This document shows, piece after piece, positions 25,673 through 34,313 of a stretch of DNA of 64,000 nucleotides. Position 1 is the stretch's first letter; every line of letters starts with the position of its first letter. A program made the translations under genes and the position numbers. The notes under the pieces were generated by a model that had not been told where the DNA came from, searched no databases, and worked only from the letters and a program-made list of their open reading frames with translations. Origin of the DNA: Streptomyces subrutilus (GTDB lineage Bacteria > Actinomycetota > Actinomycetes > Streptomycetales > Streptomycetaceae); NCBI RefSeq assembly GCF_008704535.1, contig NZ_CP023701.1:1116001-1180000 (forward strand). Direction: 5' to 3'.

Positions 25673-27178
25673 TCAGGGCGGTGCGTCGCCGGCCTCCCGG
25701 TGCGCCCGGACGACCTGCGCCGCGTCGGCGAGCCGGTCCAGCCCGCGCACGGCCTGCGCCGTGCGCGGGTTGCCCTCCCACCGGGCGCGGTGGCGGTGCA
25801 GGAAGGACCAGTAGCCGACGGTGTACGGGCAGGCCCGCTCGCCGGTGCGGTCCGCGGGCCGGTACCGGCAGCCCGCGCACAGGTCGCTCATCCGGTGGAT
25901 GTAGGCCCCGCCGGAGGTGTAGGGCTTGGTGGTGATCAGTCCGCCGTCCGCGTACTGCGACATGCCGACCACGTTGGGCAGCATCACCCAGTCGTAGCCG
26001 TCCACGAAGCAGCGGTGGAACCAGTCCGTCACCGCCGCCGGGTCCCAGCCCCGCTGGAGGGCGTGGCTGCCGAGGACCATCAGCCGGGGGATGTGGTGCG
26101 TCCATCCCGTGTCGCGGACCTGCGCCAGGACGGTCGCCAGGCAGCGGGCCCGCGGGGCGTCCGCGTCCAGCTCCGCGAACCACTCGGGCACCGGGGCGGT
26201 GTGCCGCAGTGCGTTGCGGTGCCGGTACTCCTCGCCGAGGTGCCAGTACAGGTTCCACACGTACTCGCGCCAGCCGCAGACCTGCCGGACGAACCCCTCG
26301 GCGCTGTTGAGCGGGACGTCCCCGGCCCGCCAGGCGTCCTCCGCCCGTCTCACGCACTCCAGCGGATCGAGCAGTCCGAGGTTGAGGGAGGACGAGAGCA
26401 GGCTGTGGCTCATCACGGGGTCGGCGGCCAGCACGGCGTCCTCGTGTGCGCCGAAGCCCGCCAGGCGGTGGGTGACGAAGTGGTCGAGCGCGGCCAGGGC
26501 CTCGCGGCGGCTCGCGGGGAAGAGGCGCGGGCCGTCGCGGCCCACGAAGTCGATGCCCTCCTCGCGCTCCCAGCGGTCCAGGTCGCGCCGCACCTCCGCG
26601 TCGATCTCGTCCTCCCGGGGCCGGTAGGGCGGCGGGGCGCCCAGGGTGGTCCGGCCGCGGGGCGGGGGCTCGCGGTTGTCGCGGTCCAGGTTCCAGCGGC
26701 CGCCGGCGGGCCGGTCGCCCTCCATGAGGATGCCGTGGGTGCGCCGGGTGTGCTCGTACAGGTTCTCCTGGAGCAGCCGGCGTCCGGTCTGCCGGGCGGC
26801 CCATTCGGCGAACTCCCGGTGGCCGACGAGGAACCCGCGGGCCGGGTGGACCGTCACCTGCGGCAGCGAGGCCACCAGGGCGGCGGCGGCCCGGGAGGTG
26901 GGGTGGTGCACGGAGACGGGTGCGTCGCCCATGGCCCGCGCCAGTCCCTCCCGGTAGGTCTCCGCCGTGACGTACCGGGCGCGCTCCCCCAGTTCGGCCG
27001 CCCGGTGGCGCATGGCGCTGAGGACCAGATGGGCCTTGGCCCGGTGGAAGCGGCGGCGGCGGAAGACGGCCCGCGACTCGATCAGCAGCCACCGGGTGTT
27101 CCTCGGCGTTCCGCCGGCGGCGGTGGCGGTGAAGTGCGGGCCGAGCTGGTCACCGAACAGCCAGTGCACTGGACTCAT
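25673..27178 (-). CDS. FeS-BCP cryptochrome/photolyase (PhrB/CryB-like)
   Basis: 501 residues from ATG at 27176-27178 (MSPVHWLFGDQLGPHF, the family N-terminus). It has an N-terminal photolyase-related alpha/beta domain and a C-terminal FAD domain. The four Cys of the 4Fe-4S iron-sulfur bacterial photolyases are present: one in Q-V-C-G-W-R-E-Y, then C-x2-C-x12-C in D-L-C-A-G-C...A-C-P-Y. Agrobacterium PhrB of this group repairs (6-4) photoproducts. The adjacent SPL gene suggests a UV-lesion repair pair. Light-driven signalling is the alternative role. Confidence 0.92.
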   Translation of the reverse strand: MSPVHWLFGDQLGPHFTATAAGGTPRNTRWLLIESRAVFRRRRFHRAKAHLVLSAMRHRAAELGERARYVTAETYREGLARAMGDAPVSVHHPTSRAAAALVASLPQVTVHPARGFLVGHREFAEWAARQTGRRLLQENLYEHTRRTHGILMEGDRPAGGRWNLDRDNREPPPRGRTTLGAPPPYRPREDEIDAEVRRDLDRWEREEGIDFVGRDGPRLFPASRREALAALDHFVTHRLAGFGAHEDAVLAADPVMSHSLLSSSLNLGLLDPLECVRRAEDAWRAGDVPLNSAEGFVRQVCGWREYVWNLYWHLGEEYRHRNALRHTAPVPEWFAELDADAPRARCLATVLAQVRDTGWTHHIPRLMVLGSHALQRGWDPAAVTDWFHRCFVDGYDWVMLPNVVGMSQYADGGLITTKPYTSGGAYIHRMSDLCAGCRYRPADRTGERACPYTVGYWSFLHRHRARWEGNPRTAQAVRGLDRLADAAQVVRAHREAGDAPP

Positions 27179-27420
27179 GCCCGCATCCAACCAACCCGGT
27201 CCGCCGTCGTGCCGGCAGACGCGGCCGCGCCGCGGGTTCGAACGCCCGTCCCGTCGGCCCGGGCCGTCCCGTCGGCCGGTGCGGCGTACGGGGCCGGTCG
27301 CGCCGGGGGGGCGCTGCGACACCACTCGCCGCGCCCCCCGGCGCTCGCGCGCACCTCCGGCGCACCCCCTCGGGCCCGGAGGTCTGCCGGGACGCTCAGT
27401 CCCGGCCGTACGGGGGGAAC

Positions 27421-27453
27421 CCGGTGCGGCCCCGCGCGCGGGGGCCGCACCGG
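27421..27453. terminator. terminator hairpin after the secreted toroid gene
   Basis: Perfect 13-bp stem CCGGTGCGGCCCC / GGGGCCGCACCGG with a 7-nt loop, 9 bp downstream of the leftward stop at 27462. Confidence 0.85.
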
Positions 27454-27461
27454 GAGGCGGG

Positions 27462-28874
27462 TCAGACGCCCCAGCGCAGGGCGATGGTGTCGCCCACGTT
27501 GACGACCTTCTCGCGCAGCGCGCCCGCGAAGGAGGAGCCGTCGACGCTCACCTTCCAGGTGGTGGAACCGCTGTTGGCCTTGCCGTTGACGTTGGTGAGG
27601 GCGCCGCTGCCCGAGGCGGGGGTCACGCTCGTGACACAGCCCGAGGGAGTGGCGGCGCTCGTGGCGGCGGCCAGGACGTCGCCGAGGGTGGTGGTGGCGG
27701 CGGTCGGGGTGAAGGCCACCGAGCACACCTTCAGGTTGCCCGCGCCGTCGTCGACGCTCAGCGCCAGCTTGGTGGCGGTGCCGGCGGTGAAGGCGGACTG
27801 GGCGACCCACTGCGGGGCTCCGGGGGTGACCGGGACGGGCGGGGCCGTGGTGAAGCCGCCGCCCGCGACGGCGCGCAGCGCGTCGATGGAGGAGTAGGCG
27901 GAGGGGCTGGTGTCGGACGGCTGGTACTTGAAGCCGCCCGCCGGGTTGTACTGGTTGGCGATCAGGAAGTCGATCGGGGTCTTGCCGCCGGCGGTGAGGA
28001 AGTCGCCGGTCTGCGGGTTGAATCCGCAGGCGTTGAGTCCGGCCACGCCCCAGCCGTTGGAGCTGGTGTTGATCCCGTAGAGGGAGTTGAAGGCGCCGCT
28101 GCCGGAGACGAGCGTGCTCTTGAGGAAGTTCTTGGCCTGGACGACGTCGGTGTCGGTGTTGGGCACTCCGGAGACGCACAGGGCCGCCATCGCGGCGCCG
28201 GTCATGTCGACGTCGCTCGCGGAGTTCAGGACGGTGGGGTTGCCCTCGCCCTTCTGGTAGGTCCAGCCGCCGTCCACGTGCTGGTTGGCGCGGATGCGGG
28301 TGACCATCGCGTCGGTGAGCGCCTGGGGGATGCGCTGGTTGCCGCCCTGGGTCTTGGCCCCTCTCAGCGAAAGGGCCGCGAAGACCGTGCCGTTGAAGTT
28401 CGCGGACGGCCCGAAGTAGCCCGCCTCGGCCGTCTGCCAGAAGGAGTAGACGTGCGCGACGAGGTTCCGCGACGCCGAGACGCGGGCCGGGTCGATGCCC
28501 GCCGCGTACGCGTTCAGCGTGCCGCGCTCGTAGTCGGTGACGACGGGGGCGCCGGAGGGCCAGCCCGCCGTCGACAGCAGGTTGCGGTAGACGGCGCGGG
28601 CGTTCTTCGTGGTGTCGCCGCCGGGGTAGACGTCCACCACGGCGGTGCCGGCGGCGGCGAAGGTGCTGAACGCCCATTCGCCGGACAGGCCGGAGCCCGC
28701 GTACGAACCGTCGGCGGCCTGCAGCGACTTGAGGTAGGCGACGCCGTTCGTCTTGGACGTGGCGATCTGCGCGGGGCTGGAGGTCGCGGCGGCGGGCAGC
28801 ACGGTGAGGGCGAGGGCGCCGAGCGCCGCCGGTACGGCGAGCGCGAGGCGGCGGGAGGTGCGGGGACGGGACAT
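27462..28874 (-). CDS. secreted alpha-toroid + DUF4430-like protein (intrinsic factor/transcobalamin architecture)
   Basis: 470 residues; ATG at 28872-28874 follows CCAGGAG. Residues 1-32 are a Sec signal peptide (ends A-A-A-T-S). Residues about 40-310 contain prenyltransferase/squalene-cyclase-like helical repeats (VAYLKSLQAADGSY, NQHVDGGWTYQKG, ANQYNPAGGFKYQ). The C-terminal roughly 110 residues form a DUF4430-like beta domain (T-L-G-D-V-L-A-A-A, W-K-V-S-V-D-G, V-N-V-G-D-T-I-A-L-R-W). This helical-barrel plus beta-domain order is that of animal intrinsic factor and transcobalamin. No membrane or wall anchor is seen, so it should be released. A cobalamin riboswitch in its leader supports B12 binding. 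Confidence 0.82.
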   Translation of the reverse strand: MSRPRTSRRLALAVPAALGALALTVLPAAATSSPAQIATSKTNGVAYLKSLQAADGSYAGSGLSGEWAFSTFAAAGTAVVDVYPGGDTTKNARAVYRNLLSTAGWPSGAPVVTDYERGTLNAYAAGIDPARVSASRNLVAHVYSFWQTAEAGYFGPSANFNGTVFAALSLRGAKTQGGNQRIPQALTDAMVTRIRANQHVDGGWTYQKGEGNPTVLNSASDVDMTGAAMAALCVSGVPNTDTDVVQAKNFLKSTLVSGSGAFNSLYGINTSSNGWGVAGLNACGFNPQTGDFLTAGGKTPIDFLIANQYNPAGGFKYQPSDTSPSAYSSIDALRAVAGGGFTTAPPVPVTPGAPQWVAQSAFTAGTATKLALSVDDGAGNLKVCSVAFTPTAATTTLGDVLAAATSAATPSGCVTSVTPASGSGALTNVNGKANSGSTTWKVSVDGSSFAGALREKVVNVGDTIALRWGV

Positions 28875-28994
28875 GGCCTGCTCCTGGAATCGGCGGACGC
28901 CGGCCGCCCTGCGCACGCCGCACGGGACCGTGCACGGCACGGTCGGGGCATGTCGGAGCGCCGCCGTCCGGAACGCGTGGTACGGCTTCCTGTG

Positions 28995-29125
28995 GTGCGT
29001 CGCCGTATGGGCATTCGGGCTCGGAACGGCCCCCGCCGTCCCACACCGCTGCGCGTCAGCTCCGGCTTCCCACCGGATTCCCCCATCTGGCAGCCCAGGA
29101 CGCTACCCGAGTGATCACGGGACCG
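28995..29125 (-). promoter_or_regulatory. cobalamin riboswitch (leftward)
   Basis: On the minus strand the segment contains GGGGGAATCCGGTGGGAAGC, then C-C-G-G-A-G-C-T-G-A-C, and later CCGAGCCCGAATGCCC, the order of conserved B12-box elements in AdoCbl riboswitches. The usual CCCGCAAC is degenerate here (GCGCAGC). It sits about 120 nt before the start of the secreted toroid gene, so B12 should repress that gene. Confidence 0.72.
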
Positions 29126-29224
29126 CCAGCCACCCGGACGGCCGATCCGCACGGGGTCCGGACGCCGGGCCCCGGCCAGGGCCCGGTGAGAGGCGGGCAC
29201 CTTGACGCGTCACCGACATCCGTG

Positions 29225-29345
29225 TTGCACTCCGGCTGATAACTGCTCAGCACCAGGGGAAGCCGGTCGAATTCCGGCGCTGACCCGCAACCGTAGGCCC
29301 GGGACCGCCCGGGTGAGCCGGACTGCCTGGTGCCGGGCCACAGTA
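29225..29345 (+). promoter_or_regulatory. cobalamin riboswitch (rightward)
   Basis: Near-consensus aptamer: CAGCACCAGGGGAAGCCGGT, then G-A-A-T-T-C-C-G-G-C-G-C-T-G-A, CCCGCAACCGTAGGC, GGTGAGCCGGACTGCC and a closing TGGTGCC that pairs with the initial GGCACC-type arm (CAGCACCAGG with GCCTGGTGCC). It is followed by about 115 nt of expression platform before the GTG at 29461. Confidence 0.94.
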
Positions 29346-29387
29346 CGAAGAGCGCCGTCGCGGATTGCGGTGTGGTCGTCGCAGCCT

Positions 29388-29411
29388 CCCCACGGCACGT
29401 GCCGTGCGGGG
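29388..29411 (+). terminator. hairpin in the riboswitch expression platform
   Basis: CCCCACGGCACGTGCCGTGCGGGG forms a long stem with one bulged base, between the aptamer and the GTG. It is a candidate B12-dependent terminator, or part of a ribosome-site sequestering structure. Confidence 0.5.
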
Positions 29412-29460
29412 GCGCATTGCCACGCACCCGGGGTCCCCTGCGGCAGAGACGAGGACCGCG

Positions 29461-32202
29461 GTGGGGACCGAACAGCAGGCGAAACGGACGTCGGGGACGA
29501 GACGGCGGTTCCTCTCGTTCGTCACCGCCTCCCTCCTGACGCTCGGTGCGGGCGCGGCCTTCCTCACGGTGCCCTCCGCGAGCGCCGATCCGATCGGACA
29601 GTGCACCGCCACGAACGGCGCCGTCGTCGCCGTGGACTTCGGCCCCTTCGGCGGGGCGGTCGAGCGGGGCTGCGACACCACCCCCACCACCGGTTACGAG
29701 TTGCTGCACGCCGCCGGTTTCACCACCGAGGGCACGGTCCACGACGGTGACGCGTTCGTCTGCCGCATCGGCAAGGGCTCCGGTGCGCGCCACCCCGCTC
29801 CGGACAAGGAGGACTGCGTCCTCACCCCGCAGGCCACCGCGTACTGGTCGTACTGGATCGCCTCGCCCGGCCAGCGCAAGTGGACCTACAGCCCGCTGGG
29901 CGCCATGGAGCGGACCCTGAAGCCCGGTGACGTGGACGCCTGGGTCTTCGGCGGCACCGACATCGGCGGCACCAAGGGCAGGCCCGGCTTCACCCCCGAC
30001 GACGTCCGGGGCCTGTCCACGCCCGATCCGACCGTCCCGACCGCGCCGCCCGGGGTGCCCGCGGGCTCGGTCGACGTCCCCGCCGCCACCCGCTGGATCG
30101 CCGGGAGCCTCACCGACGGCGAGCGCGTCGTCGACGAGGGCGCCACCACCGCGAACCACTTCCTCACCACGGAGGCCGTGTTCGCCCTGGCCGCGACCGA
30201 CCGCACGAGCCCGGTCGCGAGGAAGGCCGCCGCGTTCCTCGCCGCGCCCGCGCAGACCGACGCGTACGCGTACCCCTCCGGCAAGGACGGCATACCCGAC
30301 GCCACCGCCGCCGCCCGCCTGGCGCTCGTCGCCGAGGCCACCGGCCTCGACCCGCGCGCGTTCGGCGGCCACGACCTCCTCGGCGACCTCGTGACGTACG
30401 TCTGCCCGCGCGACATCGGCGACGGCGAGACCGTCGACGGCTGCTACACCAAGGGCGACTTCCGCACCGCCGGTTACGCCGACGGCCAGGCCATGGCCGT
30501 CATCGCCCTGGTCAACGGCGGAGTGGCGCCGCCCGCCCACGCCGTGAGCCGGCTGACCGCCCTCCAGTGCGAGGACGGCGGCTTCACCAGCATCCTGATC
30601 CGGTCCGGCGGAGCCTGCCAGAGCGAGGCCTCCGCCACCGCCCTGACCACCCTGGCCCTGGCCCGGGCAGGCGGCCACGAGGACGCCGTCCAGCGGGCCC
30701 GCGCCCACCTCAAGAGGTCCCAGCTGCCCACCGGGGCCTGGCCCGCCGCCGCCTACGAGACGACGGGCAACCCGGCCGCCACCGCCTGGGCCGCCCAGGC
30801 ACTGCGCGCCCTCGGCGACGAGACGTTCGCCGACGCCGGCGCCTCCTGGCTCTCCAGGCACCAGCTCCCCGCGGGCGGTTTCGGCTTCGCCGAGGACGAC
30901 ACCGACACGCGCCTGTTCCCCACCGCCACGGCCGCCATCGCCGGCGCCGGCAGCGATCTGGTCGCGCTCGCCACCAAGCGGACCGACCCGCCCACCACAC
31001 CGCCGACCACCCCGCCCGTCACCCCTCCGGCCGGTGACGGCCCGGACCTGAAGAAGGGCGTGGCCTACCTCACCCACCCCGGCCGGCTGGTCCAGGGCCG
31101 CTACTACGAGGCCGGTGCGGGCACCGGCCACGCCGACTACGGCATGACCATCGACGGCGCCTACTCCCTCGCCGCCACCGGCATGGACAACGCCACCCTG
31201 CGCAACATCGTCGACTTCCTCGACAAGGGCGGCAAGGACGGCAAGGGCCGGGGCATCCAGGACTGGACGCTCGTCGGCACCGCGTACGCCGGCGGCGGCT
31301 CCATCGGCAAGGCGGCCCTCCTCGCGGAGGCCGTCGGCCGCGACCCCCGCGACTTCGGGGGCCGGGACCTGATCGCCGCTCTCGCCAAGAGCACCTGCGC
31401 CGCCAAGACCTCGACCCGCCAGGAGTGCGCGGGCAAGGGCAACTACACGTACGCGACCTCCGTGTTCTCCCAGTCCCTCGGCGTCATCGCGCAGATCCGG
31501 GCGGGCGAGACGGCTGCCGCGGCCGAACCGGTCGGCTACCTCAAGAGCCTCCAGACGCCCTCGGGCGCATGGGTCAGCCTGATCGGCGAACCGAGCGCCG
31601 CCGAGGTCGACTCCACCGCCATGGCCGCCATGGCCGTCGACCTGCTGCCCGATGCCGCCTCCCAGGCAGCCGTGGACAAGGCCCTCGCCTGGCTGGCGGC
31701 CCAGCAGAAGGAGGACGGCGGCTTCCCCGGCGCCTCCGGGAACTCCGTCAACTCCGCCGCCCTCGCGATCCAGGGGCTCTCCCTGGACGCCCCCAGGTAC
31801 GGAGCCCGGATCGCCAGGGCCCGCGCGTTCCTGGCGAGCCAGCAGAACGCCGACGGCGGCTTCACCATCGCCAAGGGCGGCCAGCCCGGATCCGACGTCC
31901 GCGCCTCCGCGCAGGCCGTGGGCGGTGCCACCGGCGTCTCCTTCGGCACCCTCGCCCGCAGCCTGGACGGCACCACCCCGCAGCCCCTCCCCGGCAGCCG
32001 GGTCACCGCGTCCGCGCCCGTCATCGTGACCCCCGGCGAAGCGGCGGGCAGCGCGGGCGGCGGCACGGGCGGCGGGGACCTCGCGTCCACCGGCGTCCAG
32101 GTCACCGGACTCGCCGCGATGGCCGCGGCGTTGGTGCTCACCGGCTGGGCCGTGACGCGGGCGGCCCGGCGCCGCCGCGGGACCACCGGGGGCCGGGCAT
32201 GA
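29461..32202 (+). CDS. cell-wall-anchored (LAXTG) protein with DUF4430-like and two alpha-toroid domains, putative B12 receptor
   Basis: 913 residues; GTG start follows GACGAGGACC. Order: signal peptide (T-R-R-R-F-L...PSASA), DUF4430-like beta domain (about 40-185; ELLHAAG, FVCRIG, YWSYW, LKPGDVDAWVFGG), first helical toroid (about 205-500; LQCEDGGFTS, LPTGAWPAAAYE), a Thr/Pro linker (about 505-525), second toroid (about 530-850; QQKEDGGFPGASG, QQNADGGFTI), a Gly-rich spacer, L-A-S-T-G at 874-878, a transmembrane helix and an Arg tail. LAXTG is the class E sortase motif of Streptomyces. First gene of a B12-riboswitch operon ending in an ECF importer; it probably captures cobalamin at the cell wall. 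Confidence 0.85.
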   Translation: MGTEQQAKRTSGTRRRFLSFVTASLLTLGAGAAFLTVPSASADPIGQCTATNGAVVAVDFGPFGGAVERGCDTTPTTGYELLHAAGFTTEGTVHDGDAFVCRIGKGSGARHPAPDKEDCVLTPQATAYWSYWIASPGQRKWTYSPLGAMERTLKPGDVDAWVFGGTDIGGTKGRPGFTPDDVRGLSTPDPTVPTAPPGVPAGSVDVPAATRWIAGSLTDGERVVDEGATTANHFLTTEAVFALAATDRTSPVARKAAAFLAAPAQTDAYAYPSGKDGIPDATAAARLALVAEATGLDPRAFGGHDLLGDLVTYVCPRDIGDGETVDGCYTKGDFRTAGYADGQAMAVIALVNGGVAPPAHAVSRLTALQCEDGGFTSILIRSGGACQSEASATALTTLALARAGGHEDAVQRARAHLKRSQLPTGAWPAAAYETTGNPAATAWAAQALRALGDETFADAGASWLSRHQLPAGGFGFAEDDTDTRLFPTATAAIAGAGSDLVALATKRTDPPTTPPTTPPVTPPAGDGPDLKKGVAYLTHPGRLVQGRYYEAGAGTGHADYGMTIDGAYSLAATGMDNATLRNIVDFLDKGGKDGKGRGIQDWTLVGTAYAGGGSIGKAALLAEAVGRDPRDFGGRDLIAALAKSTCAAKTSTRQECAGKGNYTYATSVFSQSLGVIAQIRAGETAAAAEPVGYLKSLQTPSGAWVSLIGEPSAAEVDSTAMAAMAVDLLPDAASQAAVDKALAWLAAQQKEDGGFPGASGNSVNSAALAIQGLSLDAPRYGARIARARAFLASQQNADGGFTIAKGGQPGSDVRASAQAVGGATGVSFGTLARSLDGTTPQPLPGSRVTASAPVIVTPGEAAGSAGGGTGGGDLASTGVQVTGLAAMAAALVLTGWAVTRAARRRRGTTGGRA

Positions 32203-33122
32203 GCCGCCACCGCCTCCTGCGGGCCGTCGCCCGTACGGCCGCCGCACTCGGGCTGGCGGTGGCGGCGTTCGCCGCCACCGCGGCCCCCGCCGGCGCCGAG
32301 CCGCTGCCCATGGGCCAGTGCACCACCTCCTCCGGCGTGGTCCTCGCCGTGGACTTCAGCCGCTGGGGCGGCCCCGTCTACCGCTCCTGCGGGACGACGC
32401 CCACCACCGGCCACGAGCTCCTCAACCAGGGCGGCTGGGCCACCACCGGCACCGGGCACGACGGCCCCGCCTTCATCTGCCGCATCGGCTACAGCGGTCA
32501 CCAGGGCGGCAGGCAGTTCCCGACCCCGCAACAGGACGACTGCGTACGCACCCCGCCCGCCTCGGCCTACTGGTCGTACTGGCACGCGGGCCCCGGCCAG
32601 AGCACCTGGGAGTACAGCCAGCTCGGCGCCATGCTCTACCAGCCGAAGCCCGGCAGCGTCGACCTGTGGATCTTCGGCGGCACCGACATCGAGGGCACCG
32701 AGGGCAAGCCCACCGTCACCCCCGACCAGCTGCGCGCCAAGAACACCAGGCCGACCGGCGGACCCGCACCCCAGGACACCCGTACGGCGGCGCCCCTGCC
32801 GCCGAACGTGAACACCGGCCCCAGGCCCCAGGATCCGCCGCCGTCCGCCGCGCCCCCTCCCGCGACGACCCCGGCGCCCGTCCCCGCGGCCTCGGCGAGC
32901 CCCTCCGCCAGCGCCTCCCCGACCCCGTCCGCGACGCCCCCGTCGAACGCCCCGGCCGCGGCCGCGCCCCCGCCCGGCCCCCAGGTCGTCGAAGCGGCCC
33001 CCGCCGCCGACGCGGAGCACGACACGGGCTCGTACCTGCCCGCCGTCGCCACCGGAGCGCTGGTGCTGCTGATCGGCGCCGGCGCCGTGTTCGCGGCCAG
33101 GCGCCGCCGTCGTACGGAGTAG
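32199..33122 (+). CDS. membrane-anchored DUF4430-like domain protein of the B12 operon
   Basis: 307 residues; ATGA overlap with the preceding gene. Signal peptide (about 1-36, ends A-G-A-E-P), then a roughly 150-residue domain clearly paralogous to the N-terminal domain of the upstream protein (shared landmarks M/I-G-Q-C-T, A-V-D-F, C-x-T-T-P-T-T-G, F-I/V-C-R-I-G, D-D/E-C-V, YWSYW, G-G-T-D-I). A Pro/Ala/Ser linker of about 90 residues spans the wall, and a C-terminal transmembrane helix with an Arg-rich stop follows. There is no toroid and no clear LAXTG. It may pass B12 from the wall receptor to the ECF importer (inference). Confidence 0.82.
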   Translation: MSRHRLLRAVARTAAALGLAVAAFAATAAPAGAEPLPMGQCTTSSGVVLAVDFSRWGGPVYRSCGTTPTTGHELLNQGGWATTGTGHDGPAFICRIGYSGHQGGRQFPTPQQDDCVRTPPASAYWSYWHAGPGQSTWEYSQLGAMLYQPKPGSVDLWIFGGTDIEGTEGKPTVTPDQLRAKNTRPTGGPAPQDTRTAAPLPPNVNTGPRPQDPPPSAAPPPATTPAPVPAASASPSASASPTPSATPPSNAPAAAAPPPGPQVVEAAPAADAEHDTGSYLPAVATGALVLLIGAGAVFAARRRRRTE

Positions 33123-33125
33123 CGC

Positions 33126-34313
33126 GTGCCACCCACCACGACGAGGGCAGCGGCCGCGCCGCCCGCGTCCGGCCCCGCGCCGGACGCGGGCGGCCGCCGT
33201 CTGCCCCGCACCCTGCACCCGGTCGCCTGGTGGATCTGGGCCCTGGCCCTCGCCACCGCCGTCAGCCGCACCAACAACCCGCTGCTGCTCTCCCTCGTCC
33301 TGGCCGTCCTCGGCTACGTGATCACCGTGCGGCGCACCGAGGCCCCCTGGGCGCGCGGCTTCAAGTACTACCTGTACCTGGCGCTGACCGTCGTCGCGAT
33401 CCGGGTGCTGTTCCGCGCGGTCTTCGCCACCGGGATCACCCCCCGCGACCACTTCCTCTTCGCCCTCCCCCACATCCCCACCCCCGACTGGTACGCCGGC
33501 ATCCGGCTCGGCGGCCCGGTCTCGCTGGAGGCGCTGCTCTCCGCCGCCACCGACGGGCTGCGCCTGGCCTGCATGCTCTGCTGCATCGGCGCGGCCAACA
33601 CCCTCGCCAACCCCAAGCGCGCCCTGCGGATCCTGCCCGGCGCCCTGTACGAACTCGGCGTGGCCGTCACCGTCTCCCTCAGCGTCGCCCCGCAGCTCGT
33701 CCAGAGCGTCCAGCGCGTGCACCGGGCCAAGCGGCTGCGGGCCGGCCCCGCCAAGGGGCTGCGCGCCCTGCGCGGCATCATCGTCCCCGTCCTCGAAGAC
33801 GCCCTGGAACGCTCGCTGCGGCTGGCCGCCGCCATGGACTCGCGCGGCTACGGCCGGGCCGGCACCGCCACCCGGCGCTCGCGGCGGGCCACCGGCGCCC
33901 TCATGCTGCTCGGCATGTGCGGCCTGTGCGCCGGCGCCTACGGCCTGCTCGACGCCACCGCCCCGAAGCTGCTGGGTCTGCCCGCCATGGGCGCGGGCGC
34001 CCTGCTGTGCTTCGCCGGGCTGCGCCTCGGCGGACACCGCATCACCCGGACCACCTACCGGCCCGACCCCTGGCGCTTCGCCGAATGGGCCGTCGCCGGC
34101 TGCGGTGTCCTCTCGGCCGTCCTCCTCTTCGCGAACGTCGGATTCAACGCCGCCGAACTCAACCCCTCGATCCATCCGCTCAGTTGGCCCACCCTGCCGC
34201 TCGTCCCCGCCGCCGCGATCCTGCTCGCCGGAGCCGCCGGCTTCCTGGCGCCGCCCCCGGCCGCCCCCGCCCGTCCGGCCATCCCCGCCCAGCGCACCGA
34301 GGAACCCACGTGA
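33126..34313 (+). CDS. ECF transporter T component (EcfT/CbiQ family)
   Basis: 395 residues, GTG start 3 bp after the preceding stop. Multi-span membrane protein with the long cytoplasmic coupling helices and the CbiQ-type A-M-D-S-R-G-Y-G motif that contacts the ATPases. It is longer than typical EcfT (about 260) because of three extra C-terminal membrane segments and a Pro-rich tail. It provides the scaffold linking the S component to the fused ATPase. Stop overlaps the ATPase GTG (GTGA). Confidence 0.92.
   Translation: MPPTTTRAAAAPPASGPAPDAGGRRLPRTLHPVAWWIWALALATAVSRTNNPLLLSLVLAVLGYVITVRRTEAPWARGFKYYLYLALTVVAIRVLFRAVFATGITPRDHFLFALPHIPTPDWYAGIRLGGPVSLEALLSAATDGLRLACMLCCIGAANTLANPKRALRILPGALYELGVAVTVSLSVAPQLVQSVQRVHRAKRLRAGPAKGLRALRGIIVPVLEDALERSLRLAAAMDSRGYGRAGTATRRSRRATGALMLLGMCGLCAGAYGLLDATAPKLLGLPAMGAGALLCFAGLRLGGHRITRTTYRPDPWRFAEWAVAGCGVLSAVLLFANVGFNAAELNPSIHPLSWPTLPLVPAAAILLAGAAGFLAPPPAAPARPAIPAQRTEEPT

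Noticed and set aside
29388-29411. Independent transcription factor operator (palindrome)
   Set aside because: Position between the aptamer and the start codon makes an expression-platform hairpin more likely.
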